From: Atlanticothrix silvestris CENA357
GTDB taxonomy: Bacteria; Cyanobacteriota; Cyanobacteriia; Cyanobacteriales; Nostocaceae
NCBI RefSeq assembly: GCF_016056295.1
Contig: NZ_JAECZB010000011.1
Coordinates: forward strand, 92,496 to 156,495
DNA length: 64,000 bases
Direction: 5' to 3'
The translations under genes and the position numbers were made by a program. The notes below the pieces were generated by a model. It was not told the origin of the DNA, searched no databases, and saw only the letters and a list, made by a program, of their open reading frames with translations. Shown one piece after another: positions 27,294-35,786 of the stretch (its first letter is position 1; every line of letters begins with the position of its first letter).

Positions 27294-28046
27294 TGTATTT
27301 CTTAATTCCTACAAATTTGCTCGGTAAATTAAATGGTGAGCATTTGCCCACCATGATTATAGTTGCGTAAAACTTCTAATAAACCTATTAATTAATTCCT
27401 ATAGTTTCTTCTTTTTCCGAAAATAGCTATCTTGTAACGAAAATATCAGTTACAGAAATAATGCTTTGTATTTCACCTTGAATAACTAGCACACGTCATA
27501 CACTCTTTTTATTGCAGATATCTAATACCATTTCACGAAAAATTTGATACAGATTTAACCATTGAAAGGTTTACTGTATCTAGGTTTTTTAATTGCAAAT
27601 TGCGACTTGCGAATTGGTATAACCATTTGCCCAACCTGTAAACTTGATCAAAATTGAAGTAAGGATGTCTTGGATAACCTCATAATCACTTTTTGTTGAA
27701 GCTTAGGTTCATTGCCAACAATTTAACTTATTTATATATTATCACTTTGATAAGTTTGAATTATGAATCATTCCTAAAGATCGCTATATGCATGAGAATA
27801 AATTATTTAAAAATGTTGAAAAAGCAGCTGATTTTACAGTTTATATCAAAAAATATTGATAGTTATTTTTTCCTCACTTCACTAATTATTGCAAAAAATA
27901 TTTCTTGAGTATCTATTAAATAGAGTGTCATTTATTGTATATTTTATGCCTTGATTAGAGTTATTAAGAAAATTTAAATAACTTTACTTCCAATATATAA
28001 ACTTGCTAGTTTATTCAGTATAAACAAGGAAAAGGAAAACTAAAAC
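27294..28046. other. Gene-free AT-rich region before the molbindin gene
   Basis: No convincing gene is visible in these 753 bp. A 71-codon frame at 27693-27908 is AT-driven, has no ribosome site and no recognisable domain. An imperfect hairpin TGGTGAGCA/TGCCCACCA lies at 27331-27350. The end (28020-28046) holds GGAAAAGGAAAA, the ribosome site of the molbindin gene. Confidence 0.5.
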
Positions 28047-28256
28047 ATGGAAATTAGCGCTCGTAATTCTCTTAAAGCTACTGTCAAAAAGATTGTAACT
28101 GGTTCAGTTAATACAGAGGTAACTTTAGAGTTAGCATCTGGAATAGAACTAGTATCCATCATCACAAAATCTTCAGCCGAAAAACTGGGACTTGCAGAAG
28201 GTAAACAAGCTTACGCTGTGATCAAGTCATCTGATGTAATAGTTGCTGTTGATTAA
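28047..28256 (+). CDS. mop: Molbindin-type molybdate-binding protein (TOBE domain)
   Basis: The 69-residue protein is a single Mop/TOBE domain: ISARNSLKATVKKIVTGSVN followed by TEVTLELASGIELVSIIT and a closing AVIKSSDVIVAVD. Molbindins bind molybdate or tungstate as hexamers and buffer molybdenum in the cytosol. Placement beside the Mo-nitrogenase genes fits a role in supplying molybdenum for FeMo-co. A strong hairpin follows directly after the stop. Confidence 0.9.
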   Translation: MEISARNSLKATVKKIVTGSVNTEVTLELASGIELVSIITKSSAEKLGLAEGKQAYAVIKSSDVIVAVD

Positions 28257-28261
28257 AAAGC

Positions 28262-28291
28262 AGGCGACTTGCTTTTTATTGCAAGTCGCCT
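28262..28291 (+). terminator. 11-bp perfect hairpin after the molbindin gene
   Basis: AGGCGACTTGC and GCAAGTCGCCT pair perfectly over 11 bp with an 8-nt T-rich loop, starting 6 bp after the molbindin stop. No T-run follows. Cyanobacterial terminators often lack one. It lies between two converging transcripts and could end both. Confidence 0.7.
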
Positions 28292-28494
28292 AGAAGGAGA
28301 ATTACATTTATACTTGCTTGATGATTAAATCAAATGTTTACAGTTACTAGTAGTTTTTAATTTATTATAAATAGCATAAATATTTATAGTTAATTGCAAA
28401 TAATTCTACTAAAGAGCGTATAGATCAGGATATTTTGGAAGCGTTAATATTAGAAACAGTAAAATTTTTATAACCTGATTTTTCCTATATTATA

Positions 28495-28746
28495 TTAATT
28501 TTTAAGAATGCGCACATAGATAGCACGCGCAACTTCTTTTTCTACATCTAATAATATCTTGCCAACTTTGACTATTAATGAGGGGAACTGCTGTTCTAAA
28601 GTAATGATAGTGCCTGTCGCTACACCCAATGATTTTAATTTTTTGAGGACTATATCATCTTTGATTTTACAATAAATGATAATGCCTTTTTCTCCTATTT
28701 GAAGCAATTCTAAAGAGCAGCCATATACACTAAAAGGAGTAAACAT
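28495..28746 (-). CDS. FeoA-domain protein at the end of the nif cluster
   Basis: The 83-residue protein is a FeoA-like SH3 domain: LLQIGEKGIIIYCKIKD, KLKSLGVATGTIITLEQQFP and a C-terminal ILLDVEKEVARAIYVRIL. FeoA proteins help ferrous iron uptake through FeoB; a stand-alone copy downstream of fdxH is common in cyanobacterial nif clusters and probably relates to iron supply. I chose the ATG at 28746. The longer frame from 28818 would read through a 12-bp hairpin and adds residues unlike FeoA. Confidence 0.8.
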   Translation of the reverse strand: MFTPFSVYGCSLELLQIGEKGIIIYCKIKDDIVLKKLKSLGVATGTIITLEQQFPSLIVKVGKILLDVEKEVARAIYVRILKN

Positions 28747-28781
28747 TGTCAAGATTAAAGAAAGATAAATAAGATATGAAA

Positions 28782-28816
28782 GATGAAGGATGATTATCAA
28801 AGTTTCATCCTTCATC
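28782..28816 (-). terminator. 12-bp perfect hairpin between fdxH and the FeoA gene
   Basis: GATGAAGGATGA (28782-28793) and TCATCCTTCATC (28805-28816) pair perfectly around an 11-nt loop. It sits 40 bp after the fdxH stop and 36 bp before the FeoA start. It may be a partial terminator or a stabilising 3' end for the nif transcript. Confidence 0.6.
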
Positions 28817-28855
28817 ATTTATTGAGTTGCTAATTTTAGCAACCACAGCAATAAT

Positions 28856-29155
28856 TTAGACGAGGTATGGCTCTTGATGTGTTTTGATTGTGCAATTAGA
28901 ACGGGGGTAAGTAACACAAAGTAGGGCGAATCCTTTTGACATTTGTTCGTCATCTAAAAAGATTTGATCAGATTGATCAACTTCACCTTCAACTACTTTA
29001 CCTACACAACTAGAGCAAGAACCTGCATGACAAGAGAAGGGTAACTCAATACCATTTTCTTCTGCTGCTTCTAAAATGGTAGTCTCTTCGTCCACTTCAA
29101 TTGTGGTATCGAGGTCTTCTTTTTTGCTGATTAATCTAACTTGGTAGGTAGCCAT
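28856..29155 (-). CDS. fdxH: Heterocyst-type [2Fe-2S] ferredoxin
   Basis: FdxH is the electron donor to nitrogenase reductase in heterocysts. The 99-residue protein has the plant-type [2Fe-2S] motif with Cys42, Cys47, Cys50 and Cys80 ([14 protein letters not shown], then ALLCVTYP). The length equals the family norm and the location behind hesB is the known one. A purine-rich GAGGAGAAT site precedes the ATG. Confidence 0.95.
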   Translation of the reverse strand: MATYQVRLISKKEDLDTTIEVDEETTILEAAEENGIELPFSCHAGSCSSCVGKVVEGEVDQSDQIFLDDEQMSKGFALLCVTYPRSNCTIKTHQEPYLV

Positions 29156-29261
29156 TTGTCGATTCTCCTCAAAATTTATAGGATGAGCTTAGATTCTCGA
29201 AGTTCGTGTAGCTCCCACCTTCGAGAAACGGTGCAGAGTACGTCTACGGGAAATCTTAAAT

Positions 29262-29300
29262 AATTCGTAATTCGTAATTCGTAATTCGTAATTCGTAATT
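29262..29300. repeat. AATTCGT heptamer tandem repeat
   Basis: About five and a half head-to-tail copies of the 7-mer AATTCGT lie in the hesB-fdxH spacer, followed by reverse-oriented pieces (ATTACAAATTACG, TTACGAATTA). The same heptamer array occurs at 35177 and 53921 in other nif spacers. Confidence 0.85.
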
Positions 29301-29351
29301 ATTACTGCTCAATCAAAATTACAAATTACGTATGATTCAGTTACGAATTAT

Positions 29352-29723
29352 TTAGCTGCAAGGTATACCAGTAGGTGTGCAATCACCTGCTTTGAAGGAT
29401 TTTCCACAACCGCAGGTATCGCTGGCATTGGGGTTAGTGAACTTAAAGCCACTTTCCATCACTCCTTCGACAAAATCGATTACTACCCCTTCTAATAACG
29501 GCGCACTTTTAGGATCAACGTAAACGAGTACCTTACCTTGCTCAATTACCAAGTCATCTGGTTGTGGTTTGCTGGTAATGTCGATCGCATATTCATAACC
29601 ATTGCAACCACCATCTTTTACAGAGACGCGGATACCTTTAGTTGCGTCGTTAGCGTTGGGAGAGGAACCTCGTAGGAATGCCCGTAAACGAAATTCTGCC
29701 TTTTCTGTCAAAGTAACACTCAT
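29352..29723 (-). CDS. hesB: HesB/IscA-type iron-sulfur scaffold or carrier protein
   Basis: The protein belongs to the A-type iron-sulfur carrier family. It has KDGGCNGYEY and the C-terminal GFKFTNPNASDTCGCGKSF, giving the three conserved cysteines, plus an extra tail ending in TPTGIPCS. It helps mature Fe-S proteins for nitrogenase in heterocysts. I chose the ATG at 29723, which has GGAGA 5 nt upstream, over the TTG one codon earlier. The product is 123 residues. Confidence 0.92.
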   Translation of the reverse strand: MSVTLTEKAEFRLRAFLRGSSPNANDATKGIRVSVKDGGCNGYEYAIDITSKPQPDDLVIEQGKVLVYVDPKSAPLLEGVVIDFVEGVMESGFKFTNPNASDTCGCGKSFKAGDCTPTGIPCS

Positions 29724-29856
29724 CAAGTCTCCTGATCTGTAGCGATTATTAGTTCTGATGCGGAATGTGAGTTTTTTTGTGGTGATTCAGCCAAATTGCT
29801 GTGTTTTTGCCCAATCAGCAGTTAAGCTTCCGTGATATTTGCACTGTGGCGATCGC

Positions 29857-30657
29857 CTATGTTGTAAGATTGCTTGTGGGTTCCATCGATTTACCTTGAG
29901 CATATCTCCAAGGTGCAGTGTTACCACAAACTGGACAAGAGCGATCGCGATGAGAACGGCGCTTGGCAAATTCCATCCGATTTAAGTCAATCGTCAGTAA
30001 TTGCGATAATAGAGGTTGACTAAACCCAGTGATCAACTTGATTGCTTCTAATGCTGTGAGACAAGCTAGTGTTCCAGAAACAGCGCCTAGAACTGAAAAG
30101 CCACGCCGATCCCAATCAGGCTTCTCTGGAAACAGACAAGATAAACAAGGAGTCACACCAGGAATAATCGTTGTTAAGTAAGCCTCCATCCCGTCCATTG
30201 CGGCTTCCACCATTGGTTTGCGCCAGCGGACACAAGCTTCATTCAGCAAATTGCGCTCTGTAAAATTGTGGGCGCAATCCAGCGTCATATCAGCGGATTG
30301 TACTAAAGAATCAACATTTTCTGGGGTGACGTAATCGTGAATTGCTTCTATTTGAATATCAGGATTGATTGCCTCTAGAGTTTCTTTAGCTTTGAAAACT
30401 CTTGGTTTGCCTACCCAATCATCCGTCATCAGAATCTGACGATTCATATCATCCAAGCGCAAGTCACCACCCCGGACTAGGATTAGCCGCCCAACGCCCG
30501 CTACTGCTAAGTAAAGCGCCGCCGTACCGCCCAATCCGCCCACACCCGTAACCAAAACCGTTGCTGACTTCAGGCGCTTCTGAGCTGTTTCGCCAAAATT
30601 CGGAAGCATCATTTGGCGACTATATCTTTCTAACTCGGTAGGCGTTAGGTTTATCAC
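29857..30657 (-). CDS. hesA: HesA, ThiF/MoeB-like adenylating enzyme
   Basis: The 266-residue protein has the ThiF/MoeB/E1 fold: TGVGGLGGTAALYLA nucleotide-binding loop, DDMNRQILM, DCAHNFTERNLLN and two CxxC pairs (PCLSCLFPE, SCPVCG) that bind zinc. HesA lies in nif clusters of heterocystous cyanobacteria and is thought to aid cofactor synthesis; its exact substrate is not established. The start is a GTG at 30657 with the strong ribosome site AGGAGGT 5 nt upstream. It lies 10 bp after nifW. Confidence 0.9.
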   Translation of the reverse strand: MINLTPTELERYSRQMMLPNFGETAQKRLKSATVLVTGVGGLGGTAALYLAVAGVGRLILVRGGDLRLDDMNRQILMTDDWVGKPRVFKAKETLEAINPDIQIEAIHDYVTPENVDSLVQSADMTLDCAHNFTERNLLNEACVRWRKPMVEAAMDGMEAYLTTIIPGVTPCLSCLFPEKPDWDRRGFSVLGAVSGTLACLTALEAIKLITGFSQPLLSQLLTIDLNRMEFAKRRSHRDRSCPVCGNTAPWRYAQGKSMEPTSNLTT

Positions 30658-30667
30658 TTTGTACCTC

Positions 30668-30985
30668 CTAATCAGAAGTGATTTCTGCTAGCGTGACTAC
30701 ATTCTTCGGCTTATCGTTAAACACTTTGAACAGCTTTTGTTCATGGGGTGATGATTCGATAAATAACTCATAAGCTTTTTGTAAAGCCAAAGAATATTGA
30801 GTTAGCTTTTCTTCAGAACTTAAGTCAGGAAACTTCTCATCAACTTCTCCCATATATTGAGAGAATTTCTTCAAAATATGTAGACGATTTACATTCACAA
30901 ATGTTTGGTCGTAGGGCAGATTAAAAAACTGCAAAAATTCTTCTGCATCTACGAGCTTTTTGAATTCATCAATAGTTCCACTCAT
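30668..30985 (-). CDS. nifW: Nitrogenase stabilising/protective protein NifW
   Basis: NifW helps stabilise or assemble the MoFe protein. The 105-residue sequence matches the family: EFKKLVDAEEFLQFFNLPYD, FVNVNRLHILKKFSQYM, and a central ALQKAYELFIESSPHEQKLF. Its start overlaps the preceding DUF683 gene by 4 bp, so they are translationally coupled. Confidence 0.92.
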   Translation of the reverse strand: MSGTIDEFKKLVDAEEFLQFFNLPYDQTFVNVNRLHILKKFSQYMGEVDEKFPDLSSEEKLTQYSLALQKAYELFIESSPHEQKLFKVFNDKPKNVVTLAEITSD

Positions 30986-31200
30986 TTAGCATTCTCCAAT
31001 TGTTTTAGCTGTTGCTTAAGTTCATCTAACTGTCTATAGATTTCATAAGTTGCAGCCGCCACATCCATAAGTTGTTTGTAATCTGTGGGCAAACCTTCTG
31101 CTAAATCATGCAGATCCATCTTCATTTGCCCTGCTTTACTATTGAGCTTTCTGATTTTAGTTTTCAGTTCCTCAATTTTTGTTTCTCCTGCCTGCACCAT
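30982..31200 (-). CDS. CCE_0567-family (DUF683) small metalloprotein
   Basis: A 72-residue helical protein (KIEELKTKIRKLNSKAGQM followed by KMDLHDLAEGLPTDYKQLM) of the DUF683 family, always found in nif clusters. A relative was described as a metal-binding helical hairpin dimer. The exact role in nitrogen fixation is unknown. It overlaps nifW by 4 bp and is preceded by a 15-bp hairpin. Confidence 0.88.
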   Translation of the reverse strand: MVQAGETKIEELKTKIRKLNSKAGQMKMDLHDLAEGLPTDYKQLMDVAAATYEIYRQLDELKQQLKQLENAK

Positions 31201-31233
31201 TGATTACTCCTAGTTATTAAATTATCTTGGTGT

Positions 31234-31280
31234 CTTAGTGTCTTTGTGGTAATCAACCATCAAGGCACAAAGACACTAAG
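31234..31280 (-). promoter_or_regulatory. 15-bp perfect stem-loop inside the nif operon
   Basis: CTTAGTGTCTTTGTG (31234-31248) and CACAAAGACACTAAG (31266-31280) are perfect complements, with a 17-nt loop holding a further GGT/ACC. It occupies the 104-bp gap between the NifX-associated gene and the DUF683 gene. It is likely to form an mRNA processing or stabilising element, or a partial terminator. Confidence 0.65.
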
Positions 31281-31304
31281 AACAATTAACTTTTAAGGCA
31301 GTAT

Positions 31305-31781
31305 TTAAAGATTGCCTACTTCAGGGAAACGCTTCGCCAAATCAATGCCTTTTTGGACGAAATTTTCTCCTTCTTCTGCCAATTTTTCTAGGGAATCAAA
31401 ACCAAAACGATGGGCATCCCGCAAGGTTTTGACAGCTAACAAAAGACGACCAGAAAAGACCAATGCCCAGCCAAACCCTTCGTGACTCAAATCAATTACG
31501 ACTTGGGATATCAGTCCTGTTTCCTGTTCAATACCTGCGGCTACAGCGCGGAAAAATGCCATAATTCGTGCTTGAGTTATCGGATCAACTTCACCCTCAA
31601 GAGAAATTTCACGCTTCTTTTGTTTGGTGACAACAAAGGGCTTCAGAATTAATTCATCTGACCACTTGCGATAAGTTCCGTAAGTATCTTGACCTCGAAT
31701 TTGTTGTATCAATATCTTCAAAAAAGGGGAACTCAAGACTTCGGCTGTGGCTGTTCCGTTAACACTATTATTTTCGCTCAT
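31305..31781 (-). CDS. NifX-associated nitrogen fixation protein (DUF269)
   Basis: The 158-residue protein matches the NifX-associated family: SPFLKILIQQIRGQDTYGTY near the start, and SQVVIDLSHEGFGWALVFSG with GRLLLAVKTLRDAHRFGFDS in the core. The family occurs only in nif clusters and probably binds FeMo-co intermediates with NifX. It overlaps nifX by 4 bp. A 15-bp hairpin lies 24 bp past its stop. Confidence 0.92.
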   Translation of the reverse strand: MSENNSVNGTATAEVLSSPFLKILIQQIRGQDTYGTYRKWSDELILKPFVVTKQKKREISLEGEVDPITQARIMAFFRAVAAGIEQETGLISQVVIDLSHEGFGWALVFSGRLLLAVKTLRDAHRFGFDSLEKLAEEGENFVQKGIDLAKRFPEVGNL

Positions 31782-32191
31782 ACGGCTGCTTCATTTTCAA
31801 TGTCGTCTGCAAAATTTGAAGTTTTTGGTTGTAAAGCCTTACGCAACCAAGGAGGAGGATTACCCTTGAGAGTTTGTACTAACTTAGTTAGCACTTCATT
31901 AATTTCTTCCTCTTCTGATTTCGCCTTGACTGGGGTAACACCTTTTTTGATTAAACGCGCTGCGGCGCTACCACCAATTGCTGTCACATAAACAATTGTG
32001 CAATCAACCAAAGCATCAAGTTTGGGTGTGATTTTATCCTCATTTCCATCTTCTTTAAGATCACCCTCAAACTTTAGAGTTTCTAAGAACTCATATCCCT
32101 TATCTGAGATCTCATAAACGTCAATTTCTCTTGCCCATCCGAAGTGAGCATTAATATGAACGTGGTCACTTGTGGTGAAGGCAATTTTCAT
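31778..32191 (-). CDS. nifX: Nitrogenase cofactor carrier NifX
   Basis: NifX carries NifB-co or VK-cluster between NifB and NifEN. The 137-residue protein opens KIAFTTSDHVHINAHFGWAR, the NifX/NafY-type domain, which also forms the C-terminal part of NifB. It is followed by ADDIENEAAV at the end. It lies 90 bp after nifN, and the spacer is filled with GTTGTCA repeats. Confidence 0.93.
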   Translation of the reverse strand: MKIAFTTSDHVHINAHFGWAREIDVYEISDKGYEFLETLKFEGDLKEDGNEDKITPKLDALVDCTIVYVTAIGGSAAARLIKKGVTPVKAKSEEEEINEVLTKLVQTLKGNPPPWLRKALQPKTSNFADDIENEAAV

Positions 32192-32211
32192 CTAATTTGT
32201 CCTTTGTCAGT

Positions 32212-32291
32212 TGTTCTTTGTCAGTTGTCAGTTGTCAGTTGTCAGTTGCTTTTTTAATCGCTACTGACTACTAACTACTGACTACTGACTT
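32212..32291. repeat. Short tandem repeat block between nifN and nifX, providing the nifN stop
   Basis: GTCAGTTGTCAGTTGTCAGT units (32217-32248) are followed by ACTACTGACTACTAACTACTGACTACTG in the other orientation. The nifN stop TAG (32282-32284 on the minus strand) lies within a GTCAGTAG unit, so the repeat has supplied the end of the gene. Confidence 0.8.
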
Positions 32292-33616
32292 TCTGTATTA
32301 CCTAATCCCCATAAATGCTTAACTCTCTCTTCTTCGGCTTCTAAAAATAGATTGCCGATGCCAAACAAAAGCTCCATTGTGCCTCGGTAGCCAACTTTGG
32401 TGAACTGACCATTACCCAAGCGGTCATAAATGGGAATGCCCAAACGATAAAGAGGAATCGACAGACGTTTGGCGATCGCACCTACGTTAGAGTTGCCAAT
32501 CAATAAATCAGACCCTACTGCTAGTTGCTCGAAGTCTTCTAAGTCACCGATGGTGACATTTTTGACAGGGAGTTGTTCTAGTAGCGGCGATCGCGTCGTT
32601 GTCACCGCTGCGTGAACTTGGGTTCCCATCGATTGCAGAAAACACACTGTTGACCACAATAAGTCAGGTTCTAGCGCCAAAGAAACTCGTTTAGCACCGA
32701 AGTAAAAATGAGTGTCCAACATGGCATCTTGTAACTGGCGGCGCTGGCGGCGGTATTTTTCGGGTACGCTGTTGCTGCTCAAAATCGCCAATGCTTGGAG
32801 AAACTCGTCTACAGCTTCTAATCCTGTGAGTTCACCAAACACCTCGTAGGGAATGCCAAACCGTTCTTCGAGGATTTTGGCTGCACCCCGCATACTTTCG
32901 CCCAAGGCGATCGTAAAGGCAGAACTACCTACTTCTCGTAACTGTTTTAAGGTAGTACCACTGGCTGTGACAGCGCTGTAGCCATCTTCTAAATGACCAT
33001 CCAATGAAGCGCCCAAATCAGGTACAAAGATGGGTACTAAACCAAAAGCCGTAACCATCTCTTTGATTTCTTGGACATCCCCTGGTGTAAAAGCAGAACC
33101 CGCCAAAATCGTCACTTGCTCGGTTCTAATTCCACCTTGTTTAGGAATTTCCTTAACTATGCTTTCCACAGCAGCAGCAAAACCATCTTGCAATGCACCT
33201 TTAAAATCTGGTGTGGGTGCAAAAACAACCGGCAGATGATTTAGTTCTGGGTGGCGATCGCGGATATCTTTAAGAAAACGCTCGATGTCATCGCCTCTGG
33301 TTTCTGTCAGCCCTGTGCTACATAAACCAATAATTTCTGGGTTGACCTTTTCTACTAGGGTGAGAATTGCCTGCTCCACATTCTCTTCGCCACCCAAGAT
33401 CGTAGTGACTTCCGTCATGGCTGTAGTAGCAAGGGGAATGGCTTCCCGAAAATGCCGTACAAGCACAACTTTGGCGAAGGCAGTACAACCTTGGGAACCG
33501 TGGAATAAGGGTATCATCCCTTTCAATCCCAAAAAGGCTAAAGATGCACCCAAGGCTTGGCTTTGCTTGAGGGGATTAACTGTAACTGCTTTGTTAGGAA
33601 CGGTAACGATCGCCAT
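32282..33616 (-). CDS. nifN: Nitrogenase iron-molybdenum cofactor biosynthesis protein NifN
   Basis: NifN pairs with NifE to form the scaffold on which FeMo-co is completed. The 444-residue protein has the NifK-like start VNPLKQSQALGASLAFLGLK with GSQGCTAFAKVVLVRHFRE, TTILGGEENVEQAI and GLCSTGLTETRGDDI. Its first base overlaps the nifE stop by 1 bp (TAATG), the usual coupling for NifEN. Its last residues (TESQ) come from a short tandem repeat. Confidence 0.96.
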   Translation of the reverse strand: MAIVTVPNKAVTVNPLKQSQALGASLAFLGLKGMIPLFHGSQGCTAFAKVVLVRHFREAIPLATTAMTEVTTILGGEENVEQAILTLVEKVNPEIIGLCSTGLTETRGDDIERFLKDIRDRHPELNHLPVVFAPTPDFKGALQDGFAAAVESIVKEIPKQGGIRTEQVTILAGSAFTPGDVQEIKEMVTAFGLVPIFVPDLGASLDGHLEDGYSAVTASGTTLKQLREVGSSAFTIALGESMRGAAKILEERFGIPYEVFGELTGLEAVDEFLQALAILSSNSVPEKYRRQRRQLQDAMLDTHFYFGAKRVSLALEPDLLWSTVCFLQSMGTQVHAAVTTTRSPLLEQLPVKNVTIGDLEDFEQLAVGSDLLIGNSNVGAIAKRLSIPLYRLGIPIYDRLGNGQFTKVGYRGTMELLFGIGNLFLEAEEERVKHLWGLGNTESQ

Positions 33617-35052
33617 TAGATAATCTCCTCCATCGACGCAAACAGAGAATGCTCTGTATCCCTCGCTCCTAGTGTTCCTTCGTCTTCATCCCAAGGGGCA
33701 GGTTTACGTATTTGTTCCCAGATGGGGCTGTAAAGGGCTTCGTATAATTCCCTTGCCATCTCAATCATTCCTACATAACCTGCATAAGGATGGTGGCGTT
33801 CTTGGTTGATATCTAAGAAAGGAATCCGCGCTTTCAAGGCAGTGTATTGGTTACGACCACCAGCAATCAGCATATCGGCGCGAGTGTCTTTAACCAGTTG
33901 CAACAGTTCTTGGGCGTTGCCTTTTTCCAGCATGATGCCATCGTTGCCGATTAAATTCTTAATCTTGGCTTTATCTTCCTCGGTGCTTTTTCTGGTGCTG
34001 GTAGCAACAACTTCTATGCCTAAGTCCTTAGCTGCTGAGATAATCGACCAACTCTTAACACCGCCAGTATACAGAACGACTCGTTTACCTTTGAGTCGGG
34101 CACGATAAGGAGCTAGAGCCAAATCTAGAGCCGCAGTTTCTTCGGCGATCAGCTTTTCTGTGCGCTCTTGCAAATCAGGATCACCCAATTTAGCGGCAAT
34201 GTTCCGCAAACAGCGGTTCATATCATCAATGCCGTAAAAAGACTCTTCAATGTAAGGAATGTTGTAGCGCTCCTCCATTTTTCTGGCCATGTTGAGCAGC
34301 GCTCGCGAGCAAATCATTACATTGAGCTTGGCACGGTGGGCGTAGCGAATTTCGTTGTAGCGAGCATCGCCCGTAATTTTAGATAGAACACGAATGCCTA
34401 ATTTTTCTAACAGTGGTGTTACTCCCCACATCTCCCCGGCGATGTTGTATTCACCGATTAAGTTAATATCATAGGGCGTTGTATGTTCTGGTTCTGCTGT
34501 GCCGACAACATATTCCAACAAAGATTCACCACCAAAGCGGTTGCCCAAATTTTTACTGCCAATGAATCCTGGAGCAATCACAGGAATTACAGGAGTACCG
34601 ATTTTTTGTGCCGCAGCCTTACAAACAGCATCGATATCATCGCCAATTAAAGCGGTAACACAAGTAGCGTAAACAAACACCGCTGCTGGATTGTAACGTT
34701 CTTGAACTTCCAAAATCGCTTTATAGAGTTTCTTTTCACCACCGAAAATCACATCATTTTCGGTTAAGTCAGTGGTGAAACCCGTCTTGTAAAGCATAGG
34801 GCCAGAAGAGAGACTACCACGACTACCCCAAGAGTTACCAGCACAGGCGATCGGGCCGTGGACTAGATGAGCAGCATCTGCGATCGGCACTAGGGCAATC
34901 ATTGCACCATCAAAAGCACAGCCTCCTTGAGCAGCTCCTGGTTGTGCTTGTTGGGTACAAGACTTGTTTTTCTTTTCTCCCTGTTTCTGCTGATTATGTT
35001 CGCATCCTGGCTCATTGAGCAGCTCGTTGATTTTGCCTTGGGTAATTTTCAT
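33616..35052 (-). CDS. nifE: Nitrogenase iron-molybdenum cofactor biosynthesis protein NifE
   Basis: NifE is the NifD-like partner of NifN. The 478-residue protein has the cluster-binding signatures [20 protein letters not shown] with [27 protein letters not shown] and [15 protein letters not shown] in the place where NifD holds its FeMo-co cysteine. The N-terminal part has an extra [16 protein letters not shown] segment. The start is ATG with AAGAGAAGAGAG upstream. It overlaps nifN by one base. Confidence 0.96.
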   Translation of the reverse strand: MKITQGKINELLNEPGCEHNQQKQGEKKNKSCTQQAQPGAAQGGCAFDGAMIALVPIADAAHLVHGPIACAGNSWGSRGSLSSGPMLYKTGFTTDLTENDVIFGGEKKLYKAILEVQERYNPAAVFVYATCVTALIGDDIDAVCKAAAQKIGTPVIPVIAPGFIGSKNLGNRFGGESLLEYVVGTAEPEHTTPYDINLIGEYNIAGEMWGVTPLLEKLGIRVLSKITGDARYNEIRYAHRAKLNVMICSRALLNMARKMEERYNIPYIEESFYGIDDMNRCLRNIAAKLGDPDLQERTEKLIAEETAALDLALAPYRARLKGKRVVLYTGGVKSWSIISAAKDLGIEVVATSTRKSTEEDKAKIKNLIGNDGIMLEKGNAQELLQLVKDTRADMLIAGGRNQYTALKARIPFLDINQERHHPYAGYVGMIEMARELYEALYSPIWEQIRKPAPWDEDEGTLGARDTEHSLFASMEEII

Positions 35053-35089
35053 CTCTCTTCTCTTACTGGATGGCAGGTGTTATACGAAT

Positions 35090-35297
35090 TCGTGAAGCAG
35101 TACGGTCTTCTCCCAAGGGGAAACGCTACGCGATGGGGTCTCCCCAAGTGGAGTAACTGCTGAGCCCGAAGGGTAATTCGTAATTCGTAATTAAGAAATG
35201 CTGGAGAATTGTGTGAATTATTTTTTGTCAGTAGTTAGTTATTAGTTTTAACAACTGACAAATAACTAACTACTGACAACTGACAACTGACAAATAA
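35090..35297. repeat. Repeat-filled spacer between the Mo-nitrogenase C-domain gene and nifE
   Basis: This spacer holds a GGGGAAACGCTACGCGATGG interspersed element (about 35117-35136), AATTCGT heptamers (35177-35193) and a GTCAGTAGTTAGTTATT / AATAACTAACTACTGAC inverted pair (35227-35243 and 35261-35277), perfect over 17 bp. The run continues with TGACAACTGACAACTGACAA up to the stop of the upstream gene. Confidence 0.8.
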
Positions 35298-35645
35298 CTA
35301 ACAAATATATTTCGTGACATCCTCTCCACATTCATCAGCAAGATAAGATAAGGCACGAAAACGCATTCCGACAAACTCGTTGTATAAGGGATTAAGTTTA
35401 CACAGAGGTGGAATATTCAAAGTTCGCCCAAATAACTTAAGGCTGCGCTCAAAAGGGCAACAGCAAGGAATTACTTGGCAAATTATGTGAGCAAGGCGAT
35501 AATTTTTAACCGGAATTCCATCCACAAAATTACGTGCAGGATTCATCAGTTTGTGAAACCAACCTGGCTTTTTATAGTTAGGTGGATGGTAATTAGGATG
35601 AGGATGAGTATGGGAATGAGAATGAGTGTGATTGATGGTTTCCAT
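35298..35645 (-). CDS. Mo-dependent nitrogenase C-terminal-domain protein
   Basis: A 115-residue protein of a cyanobacterial family (Mo-nitro_C). It has a histidine-rich start (NHTHSHSHTHPHPNYHPP), then NPARNFVDGIPVKNYRLAHI, CQVIPCCCPFERSLKLFGRT and a C-terminal AECGEDVTKYIC-like end. The cysteine cluster and histidine tract suggest metal binding. It lies between nifK and nifE as in other Nostoc clusters; its function is unknown. Its TAG stop abuts a tandem repeat. Confidence 0.85.
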   Translation of the reverse strand: METINHTHSHSHTHPHPNYHPPNYKKPGWFHKLMNPARNFVDGIPVKNYRLAHIICQVIPCCCPFERSLKLFGRTLNIPPLCKLNPLYNEFVGMRFRALSYLADECGEDVTKYIC

Positions 35646-35690
35646 ATTACAGATATCTCAGGAAAATGCTAAATTCGGGAGTGGATAATG

Positions 35691-35762
35691 GGTACTGGGG
35701 AGTGGGTATTGAGGAAAATCTTTCCCAATCCCTAGTCCCCAGTCCCTGTTACCTAGTCCCTA
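35691..35762. repeat. GGGGACTAGG-type inverted repeat between nifK and the Mo-nitro_C gene
   Basis: GGGTACTGGGGAGTGGG and its near complement CCCTAGTCCCCAGTCCC face each other across about 25 bp. The family resembles the AGGGGCTAGGGACTAG repeats at the end of nifB. It can form a stable hairpin between the two cistrons. Confidence 0.55.
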
Positions 35763-35786
35763 GTAAGCTAGATTTTTCCGCAATTT

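Noticed and set aside
27693-27908. A 71-codon plus-strand frame upstream of the molbindin gene
   Set aside because: It is driven by AT-rich sequence, has no ribosome site, no recognised domain, and hydrophobic runs that follow from codon bias only.
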